Source: CAZCGA01 sp964498075 (GTDB lineage: Bacteria > Desulfobacterota > Binatia > HRBIN30). Taken from it: a stretch of DNA of 6,285 bases. Both the position numbers and the translations under genes were made by a program. A model generated the notes under the pieces. That model saw only the letters and a program-made list of their open reading frames with translations, made no database searches and had not been told where the DNA came from. Every line of letters starts with the position of its first letter. Within the stretch, counting starts at the first letter, position 1. Of this stretch, positions 1 to 5,332 are shown piece by piece. The stretch lies in assembly GCA_964498075.1 (NCBI GenBank), contig CAZCGA010000241.1:1-6285 (forward strand). Reading direction: 5' to 3'.

Positions 1-33
1 TCCCTACGCATTCCGGCACGTAGACAGGCCCGG

Positions 34-243
34 TCAGAAAGTGCGAAAGTCCACAAACTGGCACCTCAAATGCTCCGAGTTCTGTCTGCCCGCTCGCTTC
101 CGAACCCGCAATCCAGTGAGCGGAAGGGCGCCGGCCCGCGTAGCGTAGTGGAATCGGGCTAACACCTTGGCGTGGGCGGCATACGAGGCGTGTCCGATGT
201 CGAGCGAAACGCTGGACCCGCTAACCCGAAAGCAGAGATCCAC
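34..243 (-). CDS. Possible small hypothetical protein (69 aa), family not recognised
   Basis: I do not recognise this protein. The frame starts with GTG at 243-241, preceded at five bases by GGAG, a reasonable ribosome site, and ends in TGA at 34-36. The frame stays open upstream to about position 297, so a longer product without a good start is possible. By hand count, G+C is highest at codon position 3 (about 72%), intermediate at position 1 (about 61%) and lowest at position 2 (about 51%). That is the pattern of real genes in high-GC genomes. The predicted product is basic, with no membrane segment or signal peptide; its second half is rich in Arg and Gly, and it has two Cys and several His. 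Against it are the short length, many rarer codons and the lack of an obvious partner gene. It could equally be a chance open frame or the remnant of a larger gene. Confidence 0.25.
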   Translation of the reverse strand: MDLCFRVSGSSVSLDIGHASYAAHAKVLARFHYATRAGALPLTGLRVRKRAGRQNSEHLRCQFVDFRTF

Positions 244-526
244 AAGTTCTCCATCACGCCAGGCTCCGCCATTCGGCTTCGCGACGCACTCGCAACCTCA
301 CGGCTTGAAGCGGCGCCCGACTCTACCCAAAAGGGTGTCTGCTGTGCAAGGCACGACAGAACTCGAAGTCGAGCGCCTCGGAATCAGTGGACGACCCGGC
401 CCGTCAAGTAGGCTCGGCACATGCCGGCTGCGGGCTAACGGCAGTCGGAGACTCATTCATGCGCGACCGGGAATGACAGAGCCTGCCGGATCGCCGTCGC
501 GCTCGCCTTCCCAGTCGCGATCACGC

Positions 527-532
527 TAGAAT
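527..532 (+). promoter_or_regulatory. Candidate -10 element (TAGAAT) for a leaderless MNT transcript
   Basis: TAGAAT matches the sigma-70 -10 consensus at five of six bases and ends six bases before the ATG at 539. Transcription would then start at or very near that ATG, giving a leaderless mRNA. This fits the absence of any purine-rich ribosome site upstream of the gene. No convincing -35 box lies at the right distance: TTCCCA at 508-513 is only 13 bases away, which is too close. It remains a candidate only. Confidence 0.3.
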
Positions 533-538
533 GTGCAC

Positions 539-841
539 ATGAAGCGCGAGGAGGTCCTCCGGATACTCAGTGAACACCAGGACGAACTGCGCCGTACATA
601 TGGCGTCACGTCGTTGGCGCTGTTCGGTTCAGTCGCTCGCAACGAGGCGACGGAGATCAGCGATGTCGACATCCTCGTGGAGTTTGACGGGCGCGTGACT
701 CTGTTTCAAATGGTCGACCTCCAACTTCACCTCGAAGCGCTGCTCGGCGTCGCGAAGGTGGACGTCGTCATCCGCGATGCGATTTACCCCGCCATCAGAG
801 ACGACATCCTGAACAAGGCGATTGATGTCGGAAGAGGCTAA
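539..841 (+). CDS. Minimal nucleotidyltransferase (MNT) domain protein, orphan
   Basis: A 100-residue stand-alone nucleotidyltransferase of the DNA polymerase beta-like superfamily (MNT/MntA type). The family signature GS-X10-DxD is intact: Gly30-Ser31, Arg34, then Asp42 and Asp44. A third acidic residue, Asp75, sits in the KVDVV strand, so metal and NTP binding look possible. Length is normal for the family. MNT proteins usually pair with a HEPN ribonuclease toxin; MntA-type members neutralise it by adding AMP to the toxin. No HEPN gene (Rx4-6H motif, about 110-140 aa) is seen on either side: tlyA ends only 91 bases downstream, and no upstream plus-strand frame carries the motif. A GTG at 533 would add two residues, but the ATG fits the -10-like TAGAAT better. 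Codons look less GC-biased than in the neighbouring operon, suggesting acquisition. The fold assignment is secure; a role as an antitoxin is inference. Confidence 0.88.
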   Translation: MKREEVLRILSEHQDELRRTYGVTSLALFGSVARNEATEISDVDILVEFDGRVTLFQMVDLQLHLEALLGVAKVDVVIRDAIYPAIRDDILNKAIDVGRG

Positions 842-852
842 ATCCGCGAGGA

Positions 853-870
853 GCCGGAGTGACGCTCGGC
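853..870. terminator. Weak hairpin between convergent MNT and tlyA genes
   Basis: GCCGGAG (853-859) pairs with CTCGGC (865-870) around the loop TGACG, giving six base pairs with one bulged G. It lies 11 bases after the MNT stop codon and about 62 bases after the tlyA stop codon on the other strand. It could therefore serve as a shared transcription end. No run of T follows on either strand, so it is not a typical intrinsic terminator. Confidence 0.22.
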
Positions 871-932
871 AGCGATCCTGATTGTCACGGAGAAGCTGGC
901 TACCGGGATCCACGCAATCCGATACTGCGCGG

Positions 933-1682
933 CTAAGCCGGGTCGGGCACGGCGAAGTACACGAAGAACTCGCGGTTGCCCTTGGGGCCGAGGATCGGCG
1001 ACGGGTGATCGCCGCGGCAGAGCAAGCCGAGGCCGACGCCGAACTGCTGGATCGCCTGCACCACCGCCGTGTGCTGCGCCGGGTCGCGGACGACGCCGCC
1101 TTTACCAACCTCGCCCTTGCCGACCTCGAACTGCGGCTTCACCAACGCCAGGATGATGCCGCCGCGCCGCACCAGAGCGACGACCGCCGGTAGCACCAGC
1201 CGCAGGGAGATGAACGACACGTCGATCACCGCGAGGTCGGCGGGCTGCGGCAGACGCGCTGGATCGAAGGCGCGAATGTTGGCGCGCTCGAAGAGAGTGA
1301 CGCGGGGGTCCTGTCGTAGCTTCCAGGCGAACTGGCCGTAGCCGACGTCGATGGCGTCGACGTGCGACGCGCCACGTTGCAGGAGACAGTCGGTGAATCC
1401 GCCGGTCGATGCACCGACGTCGACGGCGACCAGGCCCTGCACGTCGATCGCCCAGTGCTGCAGCGCCGCCTCCAGCTTCAAACCGCCGCGGCCGACGAAG
1501 GGAATGTCGGCGCCGCGAACTTCCACCGGCGCGGCGATCGAGACCAATGCTCCCGGCTTGTCGACGCGTTGCGCGTCGACCCAGACGTCGCCGGCCATGA
1601 TAAACCGCCGCGCTCGCTCGCGGCTGGCGGCCAGACCACGGTCGAGGAGGAGCTTATCGAGACGAACGCGTTTCGCCGGCAT
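933..1682 (-). CDS. tlyA: TlyA family rRNA (cytidine-2'-O)-methyltransferase
   Basis: A 249-residue SAM-dependent 2'-O-methyltransferase of the TlyA/hemolysin A family. Known members methylate C1920 of 23S rRNA and, in the long type, C1409 of 16S rRNA. An N-terminal S4 RNA-binding domain (about residues 6-45, beginning RVRLDKLLLDRG) is followed by an FtsJ/RrmJ-like Rossmann domain with SAM motif I VDVGASTGGFTD (87-98). The catalytic K-D-K-E tetrad is complete at Lys69 (RGGLKLE), Asp154 (VIDVSF), Lys182 (LVKPQFE) and Glu238 (NREFF), at the same numbers as in the Mycobacterium tuberculosis enzyme. The protein stops right after the last strand and lacks the roughly 19-residue C-terminal tail of that protein. 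The ATG at 1682 is chosen because the S4 domain begins at once after it. The open frame continues upstream inside ispA, but that part is not TlyA-like. The start lies 29 bases inside ispA and has no strong ribosome site, so translational coupling is likely. Confidence 0.96.
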   Translation of the reverse strand: MPAKRVRLDKLLLDRGLAASRERARRFIMAGDVWVDAQRVDKPGALVSIAAPVEVRGADIPFVGRGGLKLEAALQHWAIDVQGLVAVDVGASTGGFTDCLLQRGASHVDAIDVGYGQFAWKLRQDPRVTLFERANIRAFDPARLPQPADLAVIDVSFISLRLVLPAVVALVRRGGIILALVKPQFEVGKGEVGKGGVVRDPAQHTAVVQAIQQFGVGLGLLCRGDHPSPILGPKGNREFFVYFAVPDPA

Positions 1683-2574
1683 CACGAACGCAGGCGCGGC
1701 CCACCACGAAGCGGGCGATCTCGCCCAATGGCTCCGCCCGCACCTCGAGCGTGCGCAGCTCCCGCAACGCATCGGCCAGCAAGTCGTACGCACGTTCCTT
1801 GGCCGCCGACAGCCCGAGCAACGCAGGGTAGGTGGCCTTGTGGCGCGCCTGGTCGCGCCCCCGGGTCTTGCCGGTGAACGCGGTCGAGCCCTCGGCGTCC
1901 AATATGTCGTCGGCGACTTGAAAGGCGAGACCGAGCAGCTCGGCGTAGCGGGTGAGATGACGCAGCTCGTCGGGGCGCGCGCCGCCCAGCAATGCACCGG
2001 CACGCACGGCGGCGCGGATCAGCGCGCCGGTCTTGCGGATGTGGATGAGCTCGATGGTCGGCAGGTCGATCACGGCGTGCTCGGCGTCCATGTCTGCGGC
2101 CTGGCCGGCCACCATGCCGCGCACGCCGGCGGCCGTAGCCACCTCGATGAGGACTTGCAGCGCGCGCCGCTGCAACGCGCTTGGTTTCGCCGCCGCCTCA
2201 GCCATGATCCGGAACGCCTCGGTGAGCAGCGCGTCGCCTGCCAGAATCGCCATCCCTTCGCCGAACATCATGTGGTTGGTCGGCAGACCGCGGCGCAGCT
2301 GGTCATCGTCCATCGCCGGCAGGTCGTCGTGGATGAGCGAGTACGTGTGGATCAGCTCGATCGCGCCGCCGAACGGGAGCACCGGAGACGTCTTCCCGCC
2401 CACCGCCTCGCTCGCCGCGAGCGCCAGCACCGGACGAATGCGCTTGCCGCCGGAGAACAGGCTGTAGCGCATCGCGCGGACCAGCTTGTCCGGTTGCATG
2501 GATTCCGGGATCCTGCGCTCGAGGAAGCGATCAATACGCTGCTGGCGCAGCGCCAGGTACTGCTGCAGGTTCAC
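1654..2574 (-). CDS. ispA: Polyprenyl (probably farnesyl) diphosphate synthase
   Basis: A 306-residue cytosolic trans-prenyltransferase of the IspA/GGPPS class. It condenses dimethylallyl or geranyl diphosphate with isopentenyl diphosphate to make the precursor of undecaprenyl phosphate and quinone tails. Seen in order: SGGKRIRP (41-48, diphosphate binding), the first Asp-rich motif DDLPAMD (83-89) in HTYSLIHDDLPAMDDD, GQAADMD (157-163), Lys181-Thr182, the second Asp-rich motif DDILD (222-226), and GKTRGRDQARHKATYP (235-250). The first motif is the expanded DDxxxxD type, and Tyr78 lies five residues before it. In bacterial enzymes this combination favours C15 product over C20. The start is GTG, supported by the strong ribosome site AGGAAGAAGG seven bases upstream. 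The last 14 or so residues look non-homologous and overlap the start of tlyA. xseB lies 15 bases upstream. dxs, the usual downstream neighbour, is absent. Confidence 0.96.
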   Translation of the reverse strand: MNLQQYLALRQQRIDRFLERRIPESMQPDKLVRAMRYSLFSGGKRIRPVLALAASEAVGGKTSPVLPFGGAIELIHTYSLIHDDLPAMDDDQLRRGLPTNHMMFGEGMAILAGDALLTEAFRIMAEAAAKPSALQRRALQVLIEVATAAGVRGMVAGQAADMDAEHAVIDLPTIELIHIRKTGALIRAAVRAGALLGGARPDELRHLTRYAELLGLAFQVADDILDAEGSTAFTGKTRGRDQARHKATYPALLGLSAAKERAYDLLADALRELRTLEVRAEPLGEIARFVVGRACVRDAGETRSSR

Positions 2575-2581
2575 GCGAGCG

Positions 2582-2591
2582 CCTTCTTCCT
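2582..2591 (-). promoter_or_regulatory. Ribosome binding site that fixes the GTG start of ispA
   Basis: On the minus strand AGGAAGAAGG lies seven bases before the GTG at 2574. Its first two bases are also the last two of the xseB stop codon TAG. The strong match and good spacing support GTG as the true ispA start. They also suggest that ribosomes finishing xseB can re-initiate directly on ispA. Confidence 0.65.
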
Positions 2592-2847
2592 ATGGAGCGT
2601 CCTTCGTGCCCGCGTCGGCGTCGAGGGGTTGCAGGCGCAGCGCACCTTCTGCATCACGGGTCAGCACCTCGACGCGCGCCTCCGCGTCCGTGAGCCGCTG
2701 ATTCAGCTGGCGCACCAGGCCGATGCCGGCTTCGAAGGCGGCCAGCGCCTCCTCGAGCGGCAGCTCCCCGGCTTCCAATCGCGCCACGATGGACTCCAGC
2801 TCCGCCAAGCCTGCATCGAACTTTTTCACGTCACTCTTCTTTTGCAT
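2590..2847 (-). CDS. xseB: Exodeoxyribonuclease VII small subunit
   Basis: An 85-residue helical protein of the XseB family. Several copies of it bind the C-terminal helical part of XseA to form exonuclease VII, which degrades single-stranded DNA into oligonucleotides. The family core is clear: FDAGLAELESIVARLEAGEL (residues 10-29), then PLEEALAAFEAGIGLVRQLN and LTDAEARVEVL, a two-helix hairpin with heptad-like Leu/Ala spacing. Length is in the usual range of 70-90. The ATG at 2847 is preferred because GAGG lies six bases before it and because the homologous region follows closely. A second ATG at 2874 would add nine residues of unlikely character and has a poorer ribosome site. The gene overlaps the end of xseA by 17 bases, suggesting coupled translation of the two subunits. 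Confidence 0.95.
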   Translation of the reverse strand: MQKKSDVKKFDAGLAELESIVARLEAGELPLEEALAAFEAGIGLVRQLNQRLTDAEARVEVLTRDAEGALRLQPLDADAGTKDAP

Positions 2848-4078
2848 GCTTTGCCTCGTCACCGATGTCGGCATCGTCGACCCGGACCTGTGCCGTGCCG
2901 CGCGCGAACGTCAGGCGTAGCGTCTCGCCGCGCCTCAACGTGGCGGCGTCACGGACGACGGTGCCATCGCCAACGCGGCGGGCGATACTGTAGCCGCGGT
3001 GCAGCACCGCCAGTGGGCTCAGCGCCTGCAGCCGCTCCGCACCACCCCGGAACTGTTGGCGGGCGAGACGCAGGCGTGTCTTCATGGCGCGGAACACCCG
3101 CTCGCTCAACTCGTCGATGCGCAGCTGCAGCGCCTTGAGCACCTGGCGCGGGTCGCGCAGATGGCGCGCCTGCGCGGCGACGTGGTCGCGCCGGTGCTGA
3201 ATCTGGCGCCGCACGGCGGCACGCAGGGTCAGGGCCAGATTGTCCAGGCGCAGGGTGAGGTCGCGATGGTCGGGGACGACCATGGCGGCGGCAGCGGTGG
3301 GCGTGGGGGCGCGGCGGTCGGCGACCAGGTCGGCGATGGTCACGTCGATCTCGTGGCCGACGGCCGACACCACGGGCGCCCGCGACGCGGCGATGGCGCG
3401 GGCGACGCGCTCGTCGTTGAAGGCCCAGAGATCTTCCAGCGAGCCTCCACCGCGGCCAACGATGATGACGTCGACGTCGCGCACGGCATTGACCTCGCCG
3501 ATCGCCTGGACGATGTCCGGGGCCGCCTCCTTGCCCTGCACGCGCACCGGTCGGATCACCACGTGCAGGCTGGGAAGGCGGGAGCGCAACACGACCAGCA
3601 GGTCGTGGATGGCCGCACCGGTGAGCGCGGTAACGATGCCGACGGCGCGCGGCAGGAAGGGCAGGGGGCGCTTGCGCTGCTCGGCGAAAAGCCCCTCGGC
3701 CGCCAGCCGCTTCTTCAGCTGCTCCAGCGCCAGCTGCAGGCCTCCGACGCCGCGCGGCTCCATCGCCTCGACGTACAGCTGCAAGTTCCCCCGCACCTCG
3801 TAGAGACCGACACGACCGCGCACGATGACTTCCATGCCGTCTTCCGGACGGAAGGGGAGAAGCTGGTTCGCGGAGCGAAACATCACCCCGCTGATCTGAC
3901 TGCGGACATCCTTCAGGCTGAAGTAGAAGTGCCCGGAGGGCGGCACGCGGAAATTGGAAATCTCACCCACCACCCACACCTCGTCAAGGGCTACGTCAAG
4001 GGCGTCACGCACGCGTTGGTTCAGCTGCGACACGGTGAGCAACGTCGGCGGCGCGGACAGGTCCAGCGGGAGCTGCAT
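2831..4078 (-). CDS. xseA: Exodeoxyribonuclease VII large subunit
   Basis: The catalytic subunit of exonuclease VII, 415 residues. An N-terminal OB-fold binds single-stranded DNA (about 33-106, with VWVVGEISNFR and SGHFYFSLKD). The nuclease domain follows, with TGAAIHDLL, GRGGGSLEDLWAFND (208-222) and SAVGHEIDVTIAD (238-250). The residues matching E. coli Asp155, Arg205, His238 and Asp241 are Asp159, Arg209, His242 and Asp245, all present at a constant offset of four, so the enzyme should be active. Next come helices with coiled-coil character (about 270-350), and then the conserved LSPLAVLHRGYSIAR (353-367) and a small C-terminal beta domain. It is about 40 residues shorter than the 456-residue E. 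coli protein, mostly in the helical arm that binds XseB. The ATG at 4078 directly precedes the typical MQLPLDLS...LTVSQLN start; the open frame upstream of it overlaps the deacetylase gene and is not XseA-like. The gap to the deacetylase stop codon is 22 bases. Confidence 0.97.
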   Translation of the reverse strand: MQLPLDLSAPPTLLTVSQLNQRVRDALDVALDEVWVVGEISNFRVPPSGHFYFSLKDVRSQISGVMFRSANQLLPFRPEDGMEVIVRGRVGLYEVRGNLQLYVEAMEPRGVGGLQLALEQLKKRLAAEGLFAEQRKRPLPFLPRAVGIVTALTGAAIHDLLVVLRSRLPSLHVVIRPVRVQGKEAAPDIVQAIGEVNAVRDVDVIIVGRGGGSLEDLWAFNDERVARAIAASRAPVVSAVGHEIDVTIADLVADRRAPTPTAAAAMVVPDHRDLTLRLDNLALTLRAAVRRQIQHRRDHVAAQARHLRDPRQVLKALQLRIDELSERVFRAMKTRLRLARQQFRGGAERLQALSPLAVLHRGYSIARRVGDGTVVRDAATLRRGETLRLTFARGTAQVRVDDADIGDEAKHAKEE

Positions 4079-4100
4079 CGCGGCGACTCTAACAGAACGG

Positions 4101-5234
4101 TCAGCGGCTGGACAAGGATGTGTCCGTGACGATGGCGGAGGCCGGCACGATGTCGACGCCCGCCGCAGCAAATGCAGGCACGGCGCGCTGCAACGCTGCG
4201 ACCATGGCGAGACGCGGGTGCCCGATGGCGATCGCATCACCGCCGATCTGGGCGAGCTGGAGGACGGCCTCGAGCTGCGCGCCGATCGCCTGCTCGTCGT
4301 CGACGTCGTCCAGGAACAGATTGCGTCCGACACACGGTACCGCGAGTTCCGTAGCCACTGCGCAGGCGACGCTCTCGGAAGTGGTGCGACTGTCGATGAA
4401 GAACAGTCCCTTCTCCTTCAGGCGTCCCAGGACCCACTGCATGCGTTGGCGATCGGTCGTGAGGCGTGACCCCATGTGGCCGTTCACGCCGACGGCGTGC
4501 GGGACAGCAGCAATGCTTGCGTCGACGACCTGCTCCAGTTCGCTGCGGCTGGCGTCGGTGCGCAGGACGTTCGAGGCGCCGAAGGTGACGCCGCTCTCCG
4601 ACTCCATGGGCAAGTGCAGCAGCACTTCGCGCTGGAACAGCGCGGCGAGCTCTGCCACTTCGCGTGAGAACGGACGGAAGGGCATGACCGCAAAGGTGAG
4701 CGCCGCGCCGATGCTGGTCAAGCTGCGGGCGGTCAGCAGATCGTTGCCCAAGTCGCCGATGATGATGGCGACTCGCGCTCGGCGCGCGAGCCAATGCAGG
4801 GCCAGCGTGTGCGTCAGCAGCCCGTCGACGCCGATCTGTACCTGGGCGCCCGCGGCCTGGCGGTTGATCTGGACGGTGACGCCGGGCGCGGCGCTGCGGA
4901 TCGGTTCCAGTAAGCGCTCGACGGCGCCGGCCTCTGGAACGGGAAGCGTCACGTCGTAGCGCCGGTGCACCCAGCGCAAGGCGCCGGCGCCTTGTAGTGC
5001 CTGCCGCGGCGTGGGCAACGCCATCGGCAGGTGTGTGAGCGCGTCGGTGACCCGTTCGATGCGCGGCTGAAACTCCACCGCCCAGTTGGGTTGCGGGGTG
5101 GGCGGAGCGAGCACCGGCAGCTCGGCATCGCGGACGAGCAGGGTGTTCAGGAAGATCAGAGTGCCGAGGCTGACGGAGGAGATGAGGCTGGTCAGCCAGC
5201 CCCATCCAAGGAGACGCGGCCTATCGGCAGGCAC
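4101..5234 (-). CDS. Divergent polysaccharide deacetylase family protein (YibQ-like)
   Basis: A 377-residue membrane-anchored protein of the divergent polysaccharide deacetylase family (related to E. coli YibQ, old DUF610). Its substrate is not known; an envelope glycan is the usual guess. A single hydrophobic helix (about 12-34) acts as an uncleaved signal anchor. It is followed by a Pro-rich linker, a small alpha/beta region (about 88-140) and the deacetylase-like barrel from residue 154. Family motifs are LLHLPMES (205-212), GVNGHMGSRLT (249-259), FFIDSRTT (278-285) and AIAIGHP (334-340). The first motif, normally IDDLG, reads IGDLG (159-163): the first Asp is Gly160 while Asp161 is kept. 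The asparagine pair usual in GVNNHMGS is also altered to Asn-Gly. The start is GTG at 5234, with only a weak ribosome site (GAGA); no other start leaves the anchor intact. The S41 peptidase gene lies 98 bases upstream, a common pairing. Confidence 0.9.
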   Translation of the reverse strand: MPADRPRLLGWGWLTSLISSVSLGTLIFLNTLLVRDAELPVLAPPTPQPNWAVEFQPRIERVTDALTHLPMALPTPRQALQGAGALRWVHRRYDVTLPVPEAGAVERLLEPIRSAAPGVTVQINRQAAGAQVQIGVDGLLTHTLALHWLARRARVAIIIGDLGNDLLTARSLTSIGAALTFAVMPFRPFSREVAELAALFQREVLLHLPMESESGVTFGASNVLRTDASRSELEQVVDASIAAVPHAVGVNGHMGSRLTTDRQRMQWVLGRLKEKGLFFIDSRTTSESVACAVATELAVPCVGRNLFLDDVDDEQAIGAQLEAVLQLAQIGGDAIAIGHPRLAMVAALQRAVPAFAAAGVDIVPASAIVTDTSLSSR

Positions 5235-5254
5235 GCCGTGGTCTCAACGACGAG

Positions 5255-5321
5255 CGGTGACAGACGCCAGGGCCGGTGACCTCGGATGCAGGGGCCGACA
5301 GGTCAAGCACGCGGCGGTGAC
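5255..5321. repeat. Three direct copies of CGGTGAC between the peptidase and deacetylase genes
   Basis: CGGTGAC occurs at 5255-5261, 5274-5280 and 5315-5321, read on the plus strand, within the only non-coding gap of the minus-strand gene run. The first and third copies share the octamer GCGGTGAC. The third is also part of a short hairpin, GCGGT/ACCGC around GACG (5314-5327), just after the peptidase stop codon. On the minus strand, TTGACC at about 5301-5306 resembles a -35 box, but no -10 box follows. A protein-binding site or internal promoter is possible but unproven. The heptamer also occurs inside genes, for example near 5045. Confidence 0.35.
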
Positions 5322-5332
5322 GACCGCTCCGG

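Larger units (their letters stand above)
1..532. other. Intergenic/accessory stretch without a recognisable gene
   Basis: No known protein family, tRNA, rRNA or transposase was found on either strand. Plus-strand frames across this stretch translate to Ser/Pro/Arg-rich protein without domain character and look non-coding. Inverted repeats are short: CCGCTC/GAGCGG at about 90-123, an alternative CTTCCG/CGGAAG pairing inside the same stretch, and CTCGA/TCGAG at 362-373. The string CGGGCTAAC occurs twice (155-163 and 431-439), which may be chance. A and T are more frequent here than in the operon to the right. One small minus-strand frame (34-243) is listed separately. The stretch may be the edge of an accessory island that also includes the nucleotidyltransferase gene, but no boundary repeat is visible. 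Confidence 0.5.

Noticed and set aside
100..200. Possible tRNA near GCCCGCGTAGCGTAGTGG
   Set aside because: No T-loop (GTTCRA) with proper spacing and no acceptor or anticodon stem could be assembled on either strand.
150..445. Possible integron attC sites, suggested by GCTAAC at 158-163, 220-225 and 434-439
   Set aside because: No matching GTTRRRY end is present on the plus strand to pair with them, and no attC-like fold could be drawn.
167..529. Plus-strand frame of 120 codons before the MNT gene
   Set aside because: The product is Ser/Pro/Arg-rich without domains, no partner motif (such as HEPN Rx4-6H) is present, and no ribosome site was found.
825..881. Short plus-strand frame overlapping the MNT stop codon, where a HEPN partner would be expected to begin
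   Set aside because: It ends after 18 codons and bears no resemblance to a HEPN N-terminus.
1351..3138. Plus-strand open frame of 595 codons opposite tlyA, ispA, xseB and xseA
   Set aside because: Its product is low-complexity Arg/Ala/Gln/His-rich sequence, and it lies antisense to four recognised genes. Long antisense frames are expected where high third-position G+C makes stop codons rare.
2999..4129. Plus-strand open frame of 376 codons opposite xseA
   Set aside because: It is the antisense shadow of xseA, with a His/Gly/Asp-rich product and no family resemblance.
4237..5205. Minus-strand frame of 322 codons inside the deacetylase gene
   Set aside because: The product is Arg/Ala/His-rich and lies in another frame of a gene with clear family motifs.
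5314..5327. Hairpin GCGGT/ACCGC just after the S41 peptidase stop codon as a terminator
   Set aside because: The stem is only five pairs and no run of T follows on the minus strand.
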